A stretch of 64,000 nt of DNA from Candidatus Polarisedimenticolaceae bacterium (GTDB taxonomy: Bacteria; Acidobacteriota; Polarisedimenticolia; Polarisedimenticolales; DASRJG01), in the NCBI GenBank assembly GCA_036275915.1, contig DASUCV010000009.1, forward strand, positions 287,198 to 351,197, read 5' to 3'. The position numbers and the translations under genes were made by a program. Below are positions 16,535 to 23,258 of the stretch, piece by piece (position 1 is the first letter of the stretch; each line of letters starts with the position of its first letter). Under the pieces are notes generated by a model, which saw only the letters and a program-made list of their open reading frames with translations, searched no databases and was not told the origin of the DNA.

Positions 16535-17065
16535 TCACGGCGCACTCGATGGCATGGAGCGTCGAACGCGGCGAAGCCACCACTTGGCGATGCGATCGAC
16601 GGCGTACTTGATCGCCAAGCCCGCGATGACGAGGACCGGAACGAGCCACCATCCGCGAATCTCCCTTGACGCCGAAGGCGCGGCGCCCACGCCGGCGGAA
16701 ACGAAGAGCTCGTGGACGGCTTCACGCCAGACCGAGATGACGGTGGCGTACCCGATCACGTAGAGCAGGGTGGCGGTCGATCGACCAACGCGTGTTCGGC
16801 TCGCGTGCCTCAACCCCTGCAGGATCACCAGGGGAGACCCGCTGCATTCCGCTTGAAGCATGGCGTTCTCGGCCCGGTAGGTCATCGCCAGGTCGACGGG
16901 GTCGCCAAGCGAGCGGATCGCCTCCGCGACGTCGGAGCCTTCCGCTTCGGAGAGCTCCGTGATGTGACTACGGATCTCCCGGAGGATGTCCTCGATCTCG
17001 GACTCGGGCAGGCCGCGGAGCGCCGCCCGCAGCCGCGCTATGAAGCCGTCGATGTGAGCCGTCAT
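16535..17065 (-). CDS. HAAS-domain membrane protein paired with PadR
   Basis: A 176-residue protein. The N-terminal helical domain (about 1-65) has the HAAS/DUF1700 pattern (LRGLPESEIEDILREIRSHI and AIRSLGDPVDLAMTYRAEN). Two membrane spans follow at about 92-112 and 142-160, and a basic C-terminus. HAAS proteins are typically encoded beside PadR-type regulators. Here the ATG (17065) directly abuts the PadR stop (17068-17066), so the pair is cotranscribed. Confidence 0.85.
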   Translation of the reverse strand: MTAHIDGFIARLRAALRGLPESEIEDILREIRSHITELSEAEGSDVAEAIRSLGDPVDLAMTYRAENAMLQAECSGSPLVILQGLRHASRTRVGRSTATLLYVIGYATVISVWREAVHELFVSAGVGAAPSASREIRGWWLVPVLVIAGLAIKYAVDRIAKWWLRRVRRSMPSSAP

Positions 17066-17434
17066 CTAGCGCTTCTCCTTCAATAGAGGAGACAGCAGGT
17101 CTCCCAGGCTGGACGCGAAGGCCGTCCACATCCGGGCCATCTCGACGGCGCGCCTGCGTCCGGCCGTCGTCAGCCGGTAGTACTTGCGCGGGTGGCCGGC
17201 ATCGGCTTCAACCCATTCCGACTCGAGAAGCTCTTCCGCCTTGAGGCGCGCGAGCAGCGGATAGACCGTTCCCGCCGAGAGGGCCATGTCGGAGTCGCTC
17301 TCCAAGCGCCGGAGAATCTCGAGGCCGTAGAGCCTCTCGGGCCAGAGGATTCCGAGTATGGCCAGCTCCAGGCATCCCTTGCGGAGCTGAACCTCCCACC
17401 TATCGATGTGGGAACTCGTCGCTCTTGTCGCCAT
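17066..17434 (-). CDS. PadR-family transcriptional regulator
   Basis: A 122-residue winged-helix regulator with the PadR core: LRKGCLELAILGILWPERLY, ILRRLES, AGTVYPLLARLKAEELLESE and RKYYRLTTAGRRRA. The C-terminal helix is of the short PadR-s1 type. The ATG at 17434 was chosen because the conserved region starts about 18 residues later and the frame further up is an antisense shadow. A perfect PadR-type operator lies 10 bases upstream, so autoregulation is likely. It probably controls its HAAS partner gene, and perhaps the divergent Lys/Ala-rich protein gene at 17570. Confidence 0.93.
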   Translation of the reverse strand: MATRATSSHIDRWEVQLRKGCLELAILGILWPERLYGLEILRRLESDSDMALSAGTVYPLLARLKAEELLESEWVEADAGHPRKYYRLTTAGRRRAVEMARMWTAFASSLGDLLSPLLKEKR

Positions 17435-17443
17435 GCACGATAG

Positions 17444-17461
17444 TATGTAATGCGATACATA
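17444..17461. promoter_or_regulatory. PadR operator (perfect inverted repeat)
   Basis: TATGTA (17444-17449), 6 bases, TACATA (17456-17461) is a perfect dyad. Inside it is the PadR consensus ATGT-N8-ACAT (17445-17460). It lies 10 bases upstream of the padR start and 108 bases upstream of the divergent gene at 17570, so it could repress either direction. Confidence 0.82.
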
Positions 17462-17569
17462 ATACGTCAAGAGATTTCGTGGAAATTCTGGTGGAACGAA
17501 GTCGCATCGAGCACCGTACTTGCCCGGCCCGCGCACCCGACCGACAATTCGAAGGGAAGGAGCCACGTG

Positions 17570-18091
17570 ATGCGCTTCAAAGTTCTGGCTACCAGTTTGG
17601 CGTTTCTCGCCGTGGGGATCTCCTCGCCGCTTCTCGCGGACGACACATCCTCGAAGCCGACAGAGAACAAGGTCGACAAGGGCGCACACACCGCCGCGAA
17701 CACGACGGCCGAGGCCGCGAAGACGGGCGGTAAGACGGCGGCCGAGGGAGCCAAGACCGGAGGGAAGACCGCAGTCAAGGCGGTCGAGACCGGCGGCAAG
17801 ACCGCCGGTGCGGCCCTCGAGCTCGCGGGCCACGCCACGGTGGAAGGCGTGAAGACCTTCGGCCATGCGACCGCCGGCTTCTTCACCGGAGGCCCGGACA
17901 AGGCGGCGTCGGAGTGGCACGCCGGCGCGGCGAAGACCAAAGCGGTCTCGAAAGCGGGCGCGGCGGAGACGAAGCAGACCGCGAAGGCCGGCGGCTCCGC
18001 GACGGGCGCGACGGCGCACTCCGGCGCGGCGAAGACCAAGAGCGTGGCCAAGGCCGGAGCGGAACAGACGAAGGCCGCCGCCAATCATTGA
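17570..18091 (+). CDS. Exported Lys/Ala/Gly-rich repeat protein, unknown function
   Basis: A 173-residue protein with a signal peptide (VLATSLAFLAVGISSPLLA). The rest is low-complexity, rich in Ala, Lys, Gly and Thr. Short repeats of the type AKTGGKTA/VETGGKTA fill about residues 45-80, and AAKTK-type repeats fill the C-terminal third (SGAAKTKSVAKAGAEQTKAA). It has no Cys and is strongly basic. The composition recalls LEA-like or histone-H1-like tails, but no function can be named. GGAAGGAG at 17555-17562 supports the ATG at 17570. It is divergent from padR and may be under its control. Confidence 0.75.
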   Translation: MRFKVLATSLAFLAVGISSPLLADDTSSKPTENKVDKGAHTAANTTAEAAKTGGKTAAEGAKTGGKTAVKAVETGGKTAGAALELAGHATVEGVKTFGHATAGFFTGGPDKAASEWHAGAAKTKAVSKAGAAETKQTAKAGGSATGATAHSGAAKTKSVAKAGAEQTKAAANH

Positions 18092-18155
18092 GGCGAACCC
18101 AGCCGATTGCGCTCGAGGCCGTGCGCCGCTAAGGTTCCTTCGTGGAGGAATCGCG

Positions 18156-18536
18156 ATGGCGGAAGGGACTCGAAAGAACGCGGCTGACCTCGGATGGCAA
18201 GAAATCAAGGTGGGCACGGATGCGCGCTCGCAGGTCTTGATCGGGCCGGATGACGGTGCGCCTAATTTCGCGATGCGCCGCTTCCGGATGGAGACCGGCG
18301 GAGGGATGCCGCTTCACCGCAATGCCGTCGAGCACGAGCAGTTCGTACTACGAGGACGCGCGCGGGTCCGGGTCGGAGACCGCGTTTACGAAGTCAAGCC
18401 GGACGACGTGCTCCTCATCCCGGCCGGGGTCCCGCACAACTACGAGGTGATCGAGGGACCGTTCGAGTTCCTGTGCATGGTGCCGAACCTGCCGGATCGT
18501 ATCGAGATCCTCACCGAGGAACGCCCGCCCCGCTAA
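18156..18536 (+). CDS. Cupin-domain protein
   Basis: A 126-residue single-domain cupin. Motif 1 is GGGMPLHRNAVEHEQFVLRG, with His, His, Glu positions; motif 2 is VKPDDVLLIPAGVPHNYEV, with the second His. The metal-binding set (two His, one Glu, one His) therefore looks complete, consistent with a metal-binding cupin, but the substrate is unknown. GGAGGA at 18144-18149 sits well before the ATG at 18156. It lies 64 bases after the preceding gene, so cotranscription is possible. Confidence 0.88.
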   Translation: MAEGTRKNAADLGWQEIKVGTDARSQVLIGPDDGAPNFAMRRFRMETGGGMPLHRNAVEHEQFVLRGRARVRVGDRVYEVKPDDVLLIPAGVPHNYEVIEGPFEFLCMVPNLPDRIEILTEERPPR

Positions 18537-18710
18537 GAGTCGAATCGGCGATTTCCTTCCGTTCAACGTGATCGTGAACTGGCCGGCGCTGATCCGTTAA
18601 CGGGGCTGCCGCGGTGTCCGGCGTGGGAAGAGGCGGTCGTCGGGGCGCATGTACGGATCGTCGCGGGCTGTCGTAAGATCCGGCCAACCGCATAACGGTC
18701 AGGAGAGCAT

Positions 18711-19154
18711 ATGAAGAAAATGGTGGTCGTTTTGTGTTTCGTCGCCCTCGCAGCATCAAGGTCCATGACCTTCGCCAACGGCGCAACCGACATGATGAAC
18801 TCGGCTCTCGGAAAGGACCTCGGCTCGGTCGTCGCCAAGCAGTTCGGATTGACGAGCGACCAGTCCAAGGGTGGCATCGGTGCGATCCTCGGCCTCGCGA
18901 AGGAGAAGCTCACCTCGAACGACTTCGACAAGATCGCCGCCGCCGTGCCCGGCGCGGACAAGTACGTCGCCAAGGCCAAGAAGATGGGCCTGCTCGACAA
19001 GCCCCTCGAGAACAAGGACGGGCTCAACGCTGCGCTCGCTAAGGCCGGGATTCCGAAGGAGAAGTCGGGCGATTTCCTCACAACGGTCACCCAGATGATC
19101 AGCAACGTCGGGGGGGACGAGGTCAAGAAGCTGATGGCGAGCGTCGTCGGCTAG
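18711..19154 (+). CDS. Exported DUF2780-like protein
   Basis: A 147-residue protein with a signal peptide (VVVLCFVALAASRSMTFANG). The mature part follows the DUF2780 pattern: QFGLTSDQSKGGIGAILGLA, KEKLTSNDFDKIAAAVPGAD and a C-terminal DFLTTVTQMISNVGGDEVKK. The family is periplasmic, helical and uncharacterised. AGGAG occurs about 6 bases before the ATG. Bases 18537-18710 hold no gene that I can see. The gene ends 25 bases before the first tRNA-Leu-like repeat that bounds the island. Confidence 0.8.
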   Translation: MKKMVVVLCFVALAASRSMTFANGATDMMNSALGKDLGSVVAKQFGLTSDQSKGGIGAILGLAKEKLTSNDFDKIAAAVPGADKYVAKAKKMGLLDKPLENKDGLNAALAKAGIPKEKSGDFLTTVTQMISNVGGDEVKKLMASVVG

Positions 19155-19179
19155 CTCTCTAGTCTGAACTACCCAGCTG

Positions 19180-19221
19180 TGGTGCCGGAGGCTGGGCTCG
19201 AACCTGCACTCCCTTGCGGGA
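19180..19221. repeat. Left copy of tRNA-Leu 3' end (attL-like direct repeat)
   Basis: These 42 bases match the 3' end of the tRNA-Leu gene (24544-24585) with one mismatch (T for A at 19205). They cover the CCA end, acceptor strand, T-arm and part of the variable arm. No D-arm or anticodon arm follows, so this is not a tRNA gene. Such partial copies arise when an element integrates into a tRNA 3' end. Confidence 0.82.
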
Positions 19222-19261
19222 GCCCTTGCCGGCCCGATCCCTCGTTCCGTCGGGAGGACCG

Positions 19262-20538
19262 ATGGCCGATAGTCTCGTTCGCCAGCAATCCGCTCTACGC
19301 ACGGCGCTCGCCGGACTGATCGGCAACGTGCTGGAATGGTTCGACTTCGCGGTCTTCGGCTACTTTGCCAGCGACATAGGTCATCAGTTCTTTCCAAGCT
19401 CCAGCCCGACGCTGCAGCATCTCTTGACGTACGGCACCTTCGCGATCGGGTTCTTCGCGCGTCCGGTCGGCGGGCTGGTCCTCGGCCGCATCGGCGATCG
19501 CATAGGCCGCAAAGCGTCCTCAGTCTCTCGATTGCTCTGATGGGGGGGGCGACGCTGATGCTCGGCATGTTGCCGACGTACGACCAGATCGGTCTGGCCG
19601 CGCCGCTCCTCTTGCTGCTGATTCGCTTGATTCAAGGCTTCTCGCTCGGAGGCGAATTCACCGGCTCGATGGTCTACACCACGGAAGGGTCGTCGCCTTT
19701 GAAGCGCGGCCTCGTGAGCAGCTCTACGGCGGCCGGCACGACGATCGGCTTCATCCTGGGATCGGGCGCGGCGTGGCTCGTAAACGCCACGCTGACGCCG
19801 GATCAGGTGACGACCATCGGCTGGCGCATTCCCCTCATCGGGAGCGTCGTGTTCCTTGTGGCGGGCTACTTCCTGCGACGCGGGATTCATGAAACCGAGG
19901 AGGGCCTCAAGGCCGCCGCCGCGCGTCCGCCCTTGTGGTCGTCGCTCGCGTCTGACATCAAGCCGATCATCCAGTGCTTCGGAATCGTCGCCATGACCAA
20001 CGCCGCCTACTACGTGACTTTCACGTTTGCGGTGGAGCGGCGGAAGAGCCTGGCGAGCGATTCGACGGCTGCGGACTTCCTGCTGGCCAATACGCTGACG
20101 CTGCTCGTCGTGCTCCTTGCGAAACCGCTCGGCGGATGGCTCTCCGACAAGACCGGCCGGAGGCGACTGATGATCGCGATCACGCTCGTCGAGATGGCGA
20201 TGATGTTTCCCGCGTTGCACATGATGATGTACGGCACGACCCGGTCGTTCATCCTCGGCCAGATCCTTGTCGCGATGCCGATCGGCATGGCCCTTGGCTT
20301 GCAGGGCGCCATGGTGGTCGAGATCTTTCCGCTGCGCACGCGCGTGACGTCGATGAGCTTTGCGTACAGCCTGACGCTGGCGCTCTCTGGTGGCATCGCT
20401 CCGTTCATCGCGTCGTGGCTGATCGACACCACGGGCAATCTCATGCTGCCGGCGTACTTCATCCTGTTCTACGGAGCTGTCGGCCTCGCGATCATGTGGC
20501 CAATGAGCGAGACCAACACGCGGCGGCTCGACGAATAA
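19262..20538 (+). pseudogene. MFS metabolite:H+ symporter family transporter, frameshifted
   Basis: The product matches the MHS group of MFS transporters (relatives of ProP, ShiA, KgtP): GNVLEWFDFAVFGYFASDIG, then GRIGDRIGRK, LLIRLIQGFSLGGEFTGSMV and RRLMIAITLVEMAMM. Translation from ATG 19262 (GGGAGG at 19252-19257) stops early after about 93 residues. The remainder continues in the next frame from GTC at 19516 to the stop at 20538. Restoring one base near 19514-19515 rejoins GRK-A-VLSLSIALM. This is either a real one-base deletion in a decaying island gene or an assembly error; I cannot tell which. Confidence 0.88.
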
Positions 20539-20565
20539 CCACCCGCGGGGGATTTCTGAACCGTC

Positions 20566-20586
20566 GGTGCCGGAGGCTGGGCTCGA
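20566..20586. repeat. Middle, degenerate copy of the tRNA-Leu 3' end
   Basis: Twenty-one bases identical to the tRNA-Leu 3' end (24545-24565). After that the match breaks down, apart from GCACTCC a few bases later. It separates the frameshifted transporter from the CadC-type operon, as expected if two segments integrated one after the other at the same tRNA. Confidence 0.72.
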
Positions 20587-20636
20587 CTTCGCACTCCGTA
20601 GTGGCTGCCGCTCACGACCCACCGTATCATTCAAAT

Positions 20637-21032
20637 ATGCGTGCGAATAAACGAACGACGGAATCCCTGCGGATCCACACGCCCGCCGCGCGCTGCGACA
20701 TCCCCTGTTTCAACGCCCGGCTGGTAGCACGCAAGCGCTCCGAGACGCCGGGTCCGGAACGGCTGCGGACCGTTGAGACGCTGTTCGCTGCCCTCGCGGA
20801 TGGCGTCCGGCTCAAGATCGTGCATGCCCTCGCGGACGGTGGGGAATTGTGCGTCTGCGACGTCGCCCACGTCACGGGAAACAGCATCTCCGCCGCCTCG
20901 CACCATCTTCGCAAGCTGCGCGACCTCGGCATCCTCAAGTACCGAAACGATGGCAAGATGGCCTACTACTCGCTGCAGGACATCACGGCAAGGAAGCTCC
21001 TCGCGGTTGCTCTCGCGGGGGTCCCAGGATGA
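20637..21032 (+). CDS. CadC-like ArsR/SmtB metal-responsive repressor
   Basis: A 131-residue winged-helix repressor. It keeps both cysteine pairs that bind Cd/Pb in S. aureus CadC: an N-terminal CDIPCFN (CadC has CEIFCYD) and ELCVCDVAHV in the recognition region. The helix-turn-helix is GNSISAASHHLRKLRDLGIL, followed by NDGKMAYYSL. It should release DNA on binding a thiophilic metal such as Cd, Pb or a related ion. TATCAT at 20625-20630 is a -10 element whose start point would fall at or near the ATG, and no Shine-Dalgarno is visible, so a leaderless mRNA is likely. An ATTCAAATA half-site (20629-20637), like those in cad/ars operators, overlaps the start. Confidence 0.9.
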   Translation: MRANKRTTESLRIHTPAARCDIPCFNARLVARKRSETPGPERLRTVETLFAALADGVRLKIVHALADGGELCVCDVAHVTGNSISAASHHLRKLRDLGILKYRNDGKMAYYSLQDITARKLLAVALAGVPG

Positions 21033-22180
21033 GCGACGCGCTGACGATCGTCCGCGAACAGATCGGAATCGCTTTGGCGACGCCGAAGTGCTGGAAATGC
21101 GGATGCCTGCACGATACCGTCGCGTCGATTGCAACTTCGCCTGCGGCAGGCGATCTGGGATCGGTTCTCGCTACTTCCCGCGCTGCCTTTCAACCCCGAG
21201 CGTACGATTGCCTGGGGTGTGCGACCTGCTTTCCCGCGATTGCGACGAACGCAATGGCCGACGCGTATCCGGGGTTCGCCGACGGCCTTTCGATCTGCCC
21301 GACCGACGAGGCTCGTCCCCGGGTTGGGTGGCCGCCGTTCCCAGGCGACTACCGCACGCAGGCTTTCATGGCTCCCGTTGCCGTCTGCACGCTCAATTCC
21401 CCCGAGCTCACCGACGCGCTCATCGAGGGTTCCCCGGTGGGTTTGGCGATTACCGGGACGATGCGTACGGAGAACCTGGGCATCGAACGGCTCGTCCACA
21501 ACGTGTTGGCGAACCCGAACATCCGATTTCTCGTCGTTTGTGGTGCAGACACCGAGGGGTCGATCGGACACCTTCCGGGTCGCTCGCTTGCGGCACTCCA
21601 TCGCAATGGGATCGACGACCGTTGCCGCATCATCGACGCGCCAGGACGTCGGCCTGTGCTCAAGAACTTAGAACCTTCGCTGGTCGATGCCTTCCGGCGA
21701 CGAATCGAGATCGTCGACCTGATTGGCGAGTCTGATGTTGCGTCGATCGAGAACGCGGTCGCGCGCTGCGCGGAACGGGACCCAGGTCCCTCTGAACCTC
21801 TCGATCTGTCGACGGCAGTACCGATCGTCGCGGCGAGCGAGCCGGATCGGCTCGTGCTCGACCCCGCGGGTTACGTTGTCATCCACGGTGACGCGCGCAC
21901 GCAAGCGCTGGTCGCCGAGCACTACACGAACCAGGGTGTTCTCGACCTGATCGTAGATGGTGCTACCCCCGCGCGCGTGATGGCCGCACTGATCGAACGT
22001 GGACTTGTGACTCGGCTCGACCACGCTGCCTATCTCGGGCAGGAGCTTGCGCGAGCGGAAAGGGCACTGCGGGACGGTGCGCGGTACGTGCAGGACAAGG
22101 CCGCTGGGCGCGCGCCCGCACCGCCAGTGGCCGAAGGATCATGCGGCTGCGCAGGGTCGTGCGCCGAGGACCGTCCTTGA
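21029..22180 (+). CDS. MtrA-like corrinoid-domain protein fused to DUF4346, with Cys-rich ends
   Basis: A 383-residue protein. The N-terminus is Cys-rich (TPKCWKCGCLHDT, YDCLGCATCFPA), like Fe-S or metal-binding ferredoxin-type motifs. The middle (about 110-260) matches subunit A of tetrahydromethanopterin S-methyltransferase, MtrA, a corrinoid methyl carrier: ENLGIERLVHNVLANPNIRF, CGADTEGSIGHLPGRSLAAL, HRNGIDDRCRI and RIEIVDLIGE. The next 90 residues match DUF4346: LDPAGYVVIHGD, AEHYTNQGVLDLIVDG and RLDHAAYLGQELARAE. The tail is GSCGCAGSCAED. The rest of the archaeal Mtr complex is absent. It is coupled to the repressor by ATGA. A role in methyl or metal transfer is inferred from context. 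Confidence 0.8.
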   Translation: MSDALTIVREQIGIALATPKCWKCGCLHDTVASIATSPAAGDLGSVLATSRAAFQPRAYDCLGCATCFPAIATNAMADAYPGFADGLSICPTDEARPRVGWPPFPGDYRTQAFMAPVAVCTLNSPELTDALIEGSPVGLAITGTMRTENLGIERLVHNVLANPNIRFLVVCGADTEGSIGHLPGRSLAALHRNGIDDRCRIIDAPGRRPVLKNLEPSLVDAFRRRIEIVDLIGESDVASIENAVARCAERDPGPSEPLDLSTAVPIVAASEPDRLVLDPAGYVVIHGDARTQALVAEHYTNQGVLDLIVDGATPARVMAALIERGLVTRLDHAAYLGQELARAERALRDGARYVQDKAAGRAPAPPVAEGSCGCAGSCAEDRP

Positions 22181-22581
22181 AGACGAATTGGCCCGCGGTC
22201 GCGGGGGTTGGCGCACTCGCTCTCGGGCTGATCGCCTACAAGGGAACGCGCGCTCCCCTTCCGAACCCCGGGTCGAGTTCGACGTCCACCGCCGCGCCGG
22301 TAGTCGTGCTGATCGCTGACCCGGCTGAGGCCGAGGAATCCTGCGGCTGCGGCGAAATCATTCGCGCCGTCCGCGCCGCCGCCGCCAAGGGTGTATCAAC
22401 GCGCGAGGTCGCTCCGGGCGCCGATCTAGGACTTGAGAAGCGCTACGGGGTGAAGGTCTCGCCGACGGTACTGTTCATCGGGACCGACGGAACGGTGCGC
22501 GCCCGCCACGAGGGCGAGGACGCCGACACGGTCGACGCGATTCACCAAGATCTCGATCGCGCTCTTGCGGGACGACCGTGA
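22177..22581 (+). CDS. Membrane-anchored thioredoxin-fold protein
   Basis: A 134-residue protein with an N-terminal anchor or signal (WPAVAGVGALALGLIAYKG). The thioredoxin-like fold follows: a beta strand VVVLIADP, then SCGCGEII with a CxC pair instead of the usual CxxC, and the cis-Pro loop YGVKVSPTVLFIGTDG. It probably works outside the cytoplasmic membrane and receives electrons from the CcdA-like protein downstream. The start is a TTG (22177) overlapping the previous stop as TTGA. An upstream ATG at 22141 lies inside the MtrA-like gene and would add a poor N-terminus. Confidence 0.78.
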   Translation: MKTNWPAVAGVGALALGLIAYKGTRAPLPNPGSSSTSTAAPVVVLIADPAEAEESCGCGEIIRAVRAAAAKGVSTREVAPGADLGLEKRYGVKVSPTVLFIGTDGTVRARHEGEDADTVDAIHQDLDRALAGRP

Positions 22582-23258
22582 TCGGAGCACTCGACGACGC
22601 GCTACGCGCGGCTGTCGCAGGAGGCACGTTCGCCGCGCTGCCTCTGTCACTTGCAGCCGGGCTGGCATCGAGCGTCTCGCCATGTTGCGTCGCGTTGTAT
22701 CCCGCCGCCGCGGCGACATGCTGCGTGACGAGGGAGACTCGACCGATTCTCGCCATCCGCACGTCCGTTGCGTTTGTCTTGGGGATCGCGGTTGCGACAT
22801 CGATCTTGGGCGTGATCGCCGCGCTCGCAGGTCGCGCGCTTGTCGGCGCTGGGCCGTGGGCGTCGTACGCGCTCGCGGTGATCCCTCTGGTGCTTGGCCT
22901 TCATTTCCTCGGCTGGCTTTCTCTCCCGGCCGTCGTGACGACGGTTCGCGCGCCGGATTCGTCGCGCTGGGGAGGGGCGTTCGTCAGCGGGCTGCTCCTG
23001 TCGGTCGTGTTCATTCCTTGCGGCACGCCGATGCTTGCGGCGCTCATGTCATTCGCCGCGGTGCGTGGCAGCATCACATTCGGTGCCGGCCTTCTCTTCC
23101 TCTACGGGCTCGGCGCCGGCCTTCCAATCCTACCGATGGGGGCGTTGACCTCGGTCGCAGCGGGCAAGCTGGCGCAACGCGGCTGGCGTACGACGATCGA
23201 TCGGATAACGGGAACATGCCTGCTCGCGCTCGAGATGTACTTGATCTGGGCTGCGTGA
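22578..23258 (+). CDS. CcdA/DsbD-like transmembrane electron transporter
   Basis: A 226-residue protein with six membrane helices. It carries the paired motifs of the CcdA family: SLAAGLASSVSPCCVALYPA near the N-terminus and SGLLLSVVFIPCGTPMLAAL in the middle. The two Cys in SPC and IPC pass reducing power from cytoplasmic thioredoxin to an outside partner; the neighbouring CxC thioredoxin-fold protein is the obvious acceptor. GTG at 22578 overlaps the previous stop (GTGA). The pairing with a metal repressor points to metal or metalloid chemistry rather than cytochrome c maturation; no other maturation genes are near. Confidence 0.88.
   Translation: MIGALDDALRAAVAGGTFAALPLSLAAGLASSVSPCCVALYPAAAATCCVTRETRPILAIRTSVAFVLGIAVATSILGVIAALAGRALVGAGPWASYALAVIPLVLGLHFLGWLSLPAVVTTVRAPDSSRWGGAFVSGLLLSVVFIPCGTPMLAALMSFAAVRGSITFGAGLLFLYGLGAGLPILPMGALTSVAAGKLAQRGWRTTIDRITGTCLLALEMYLIWAA

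Noticed and set aside
17720-17800. GGKTA repeat DNA as a CRISPR or other repeat array
   Set aside because: The repeats are in-frame protein repeats with variable codons and no spacers.
19180-19255. A second tRNA gene at the left repeat
   Set aside because: Only the 3' acceptor, T-arm and part of the variable arm are present; no anticodon or D-arm follows.
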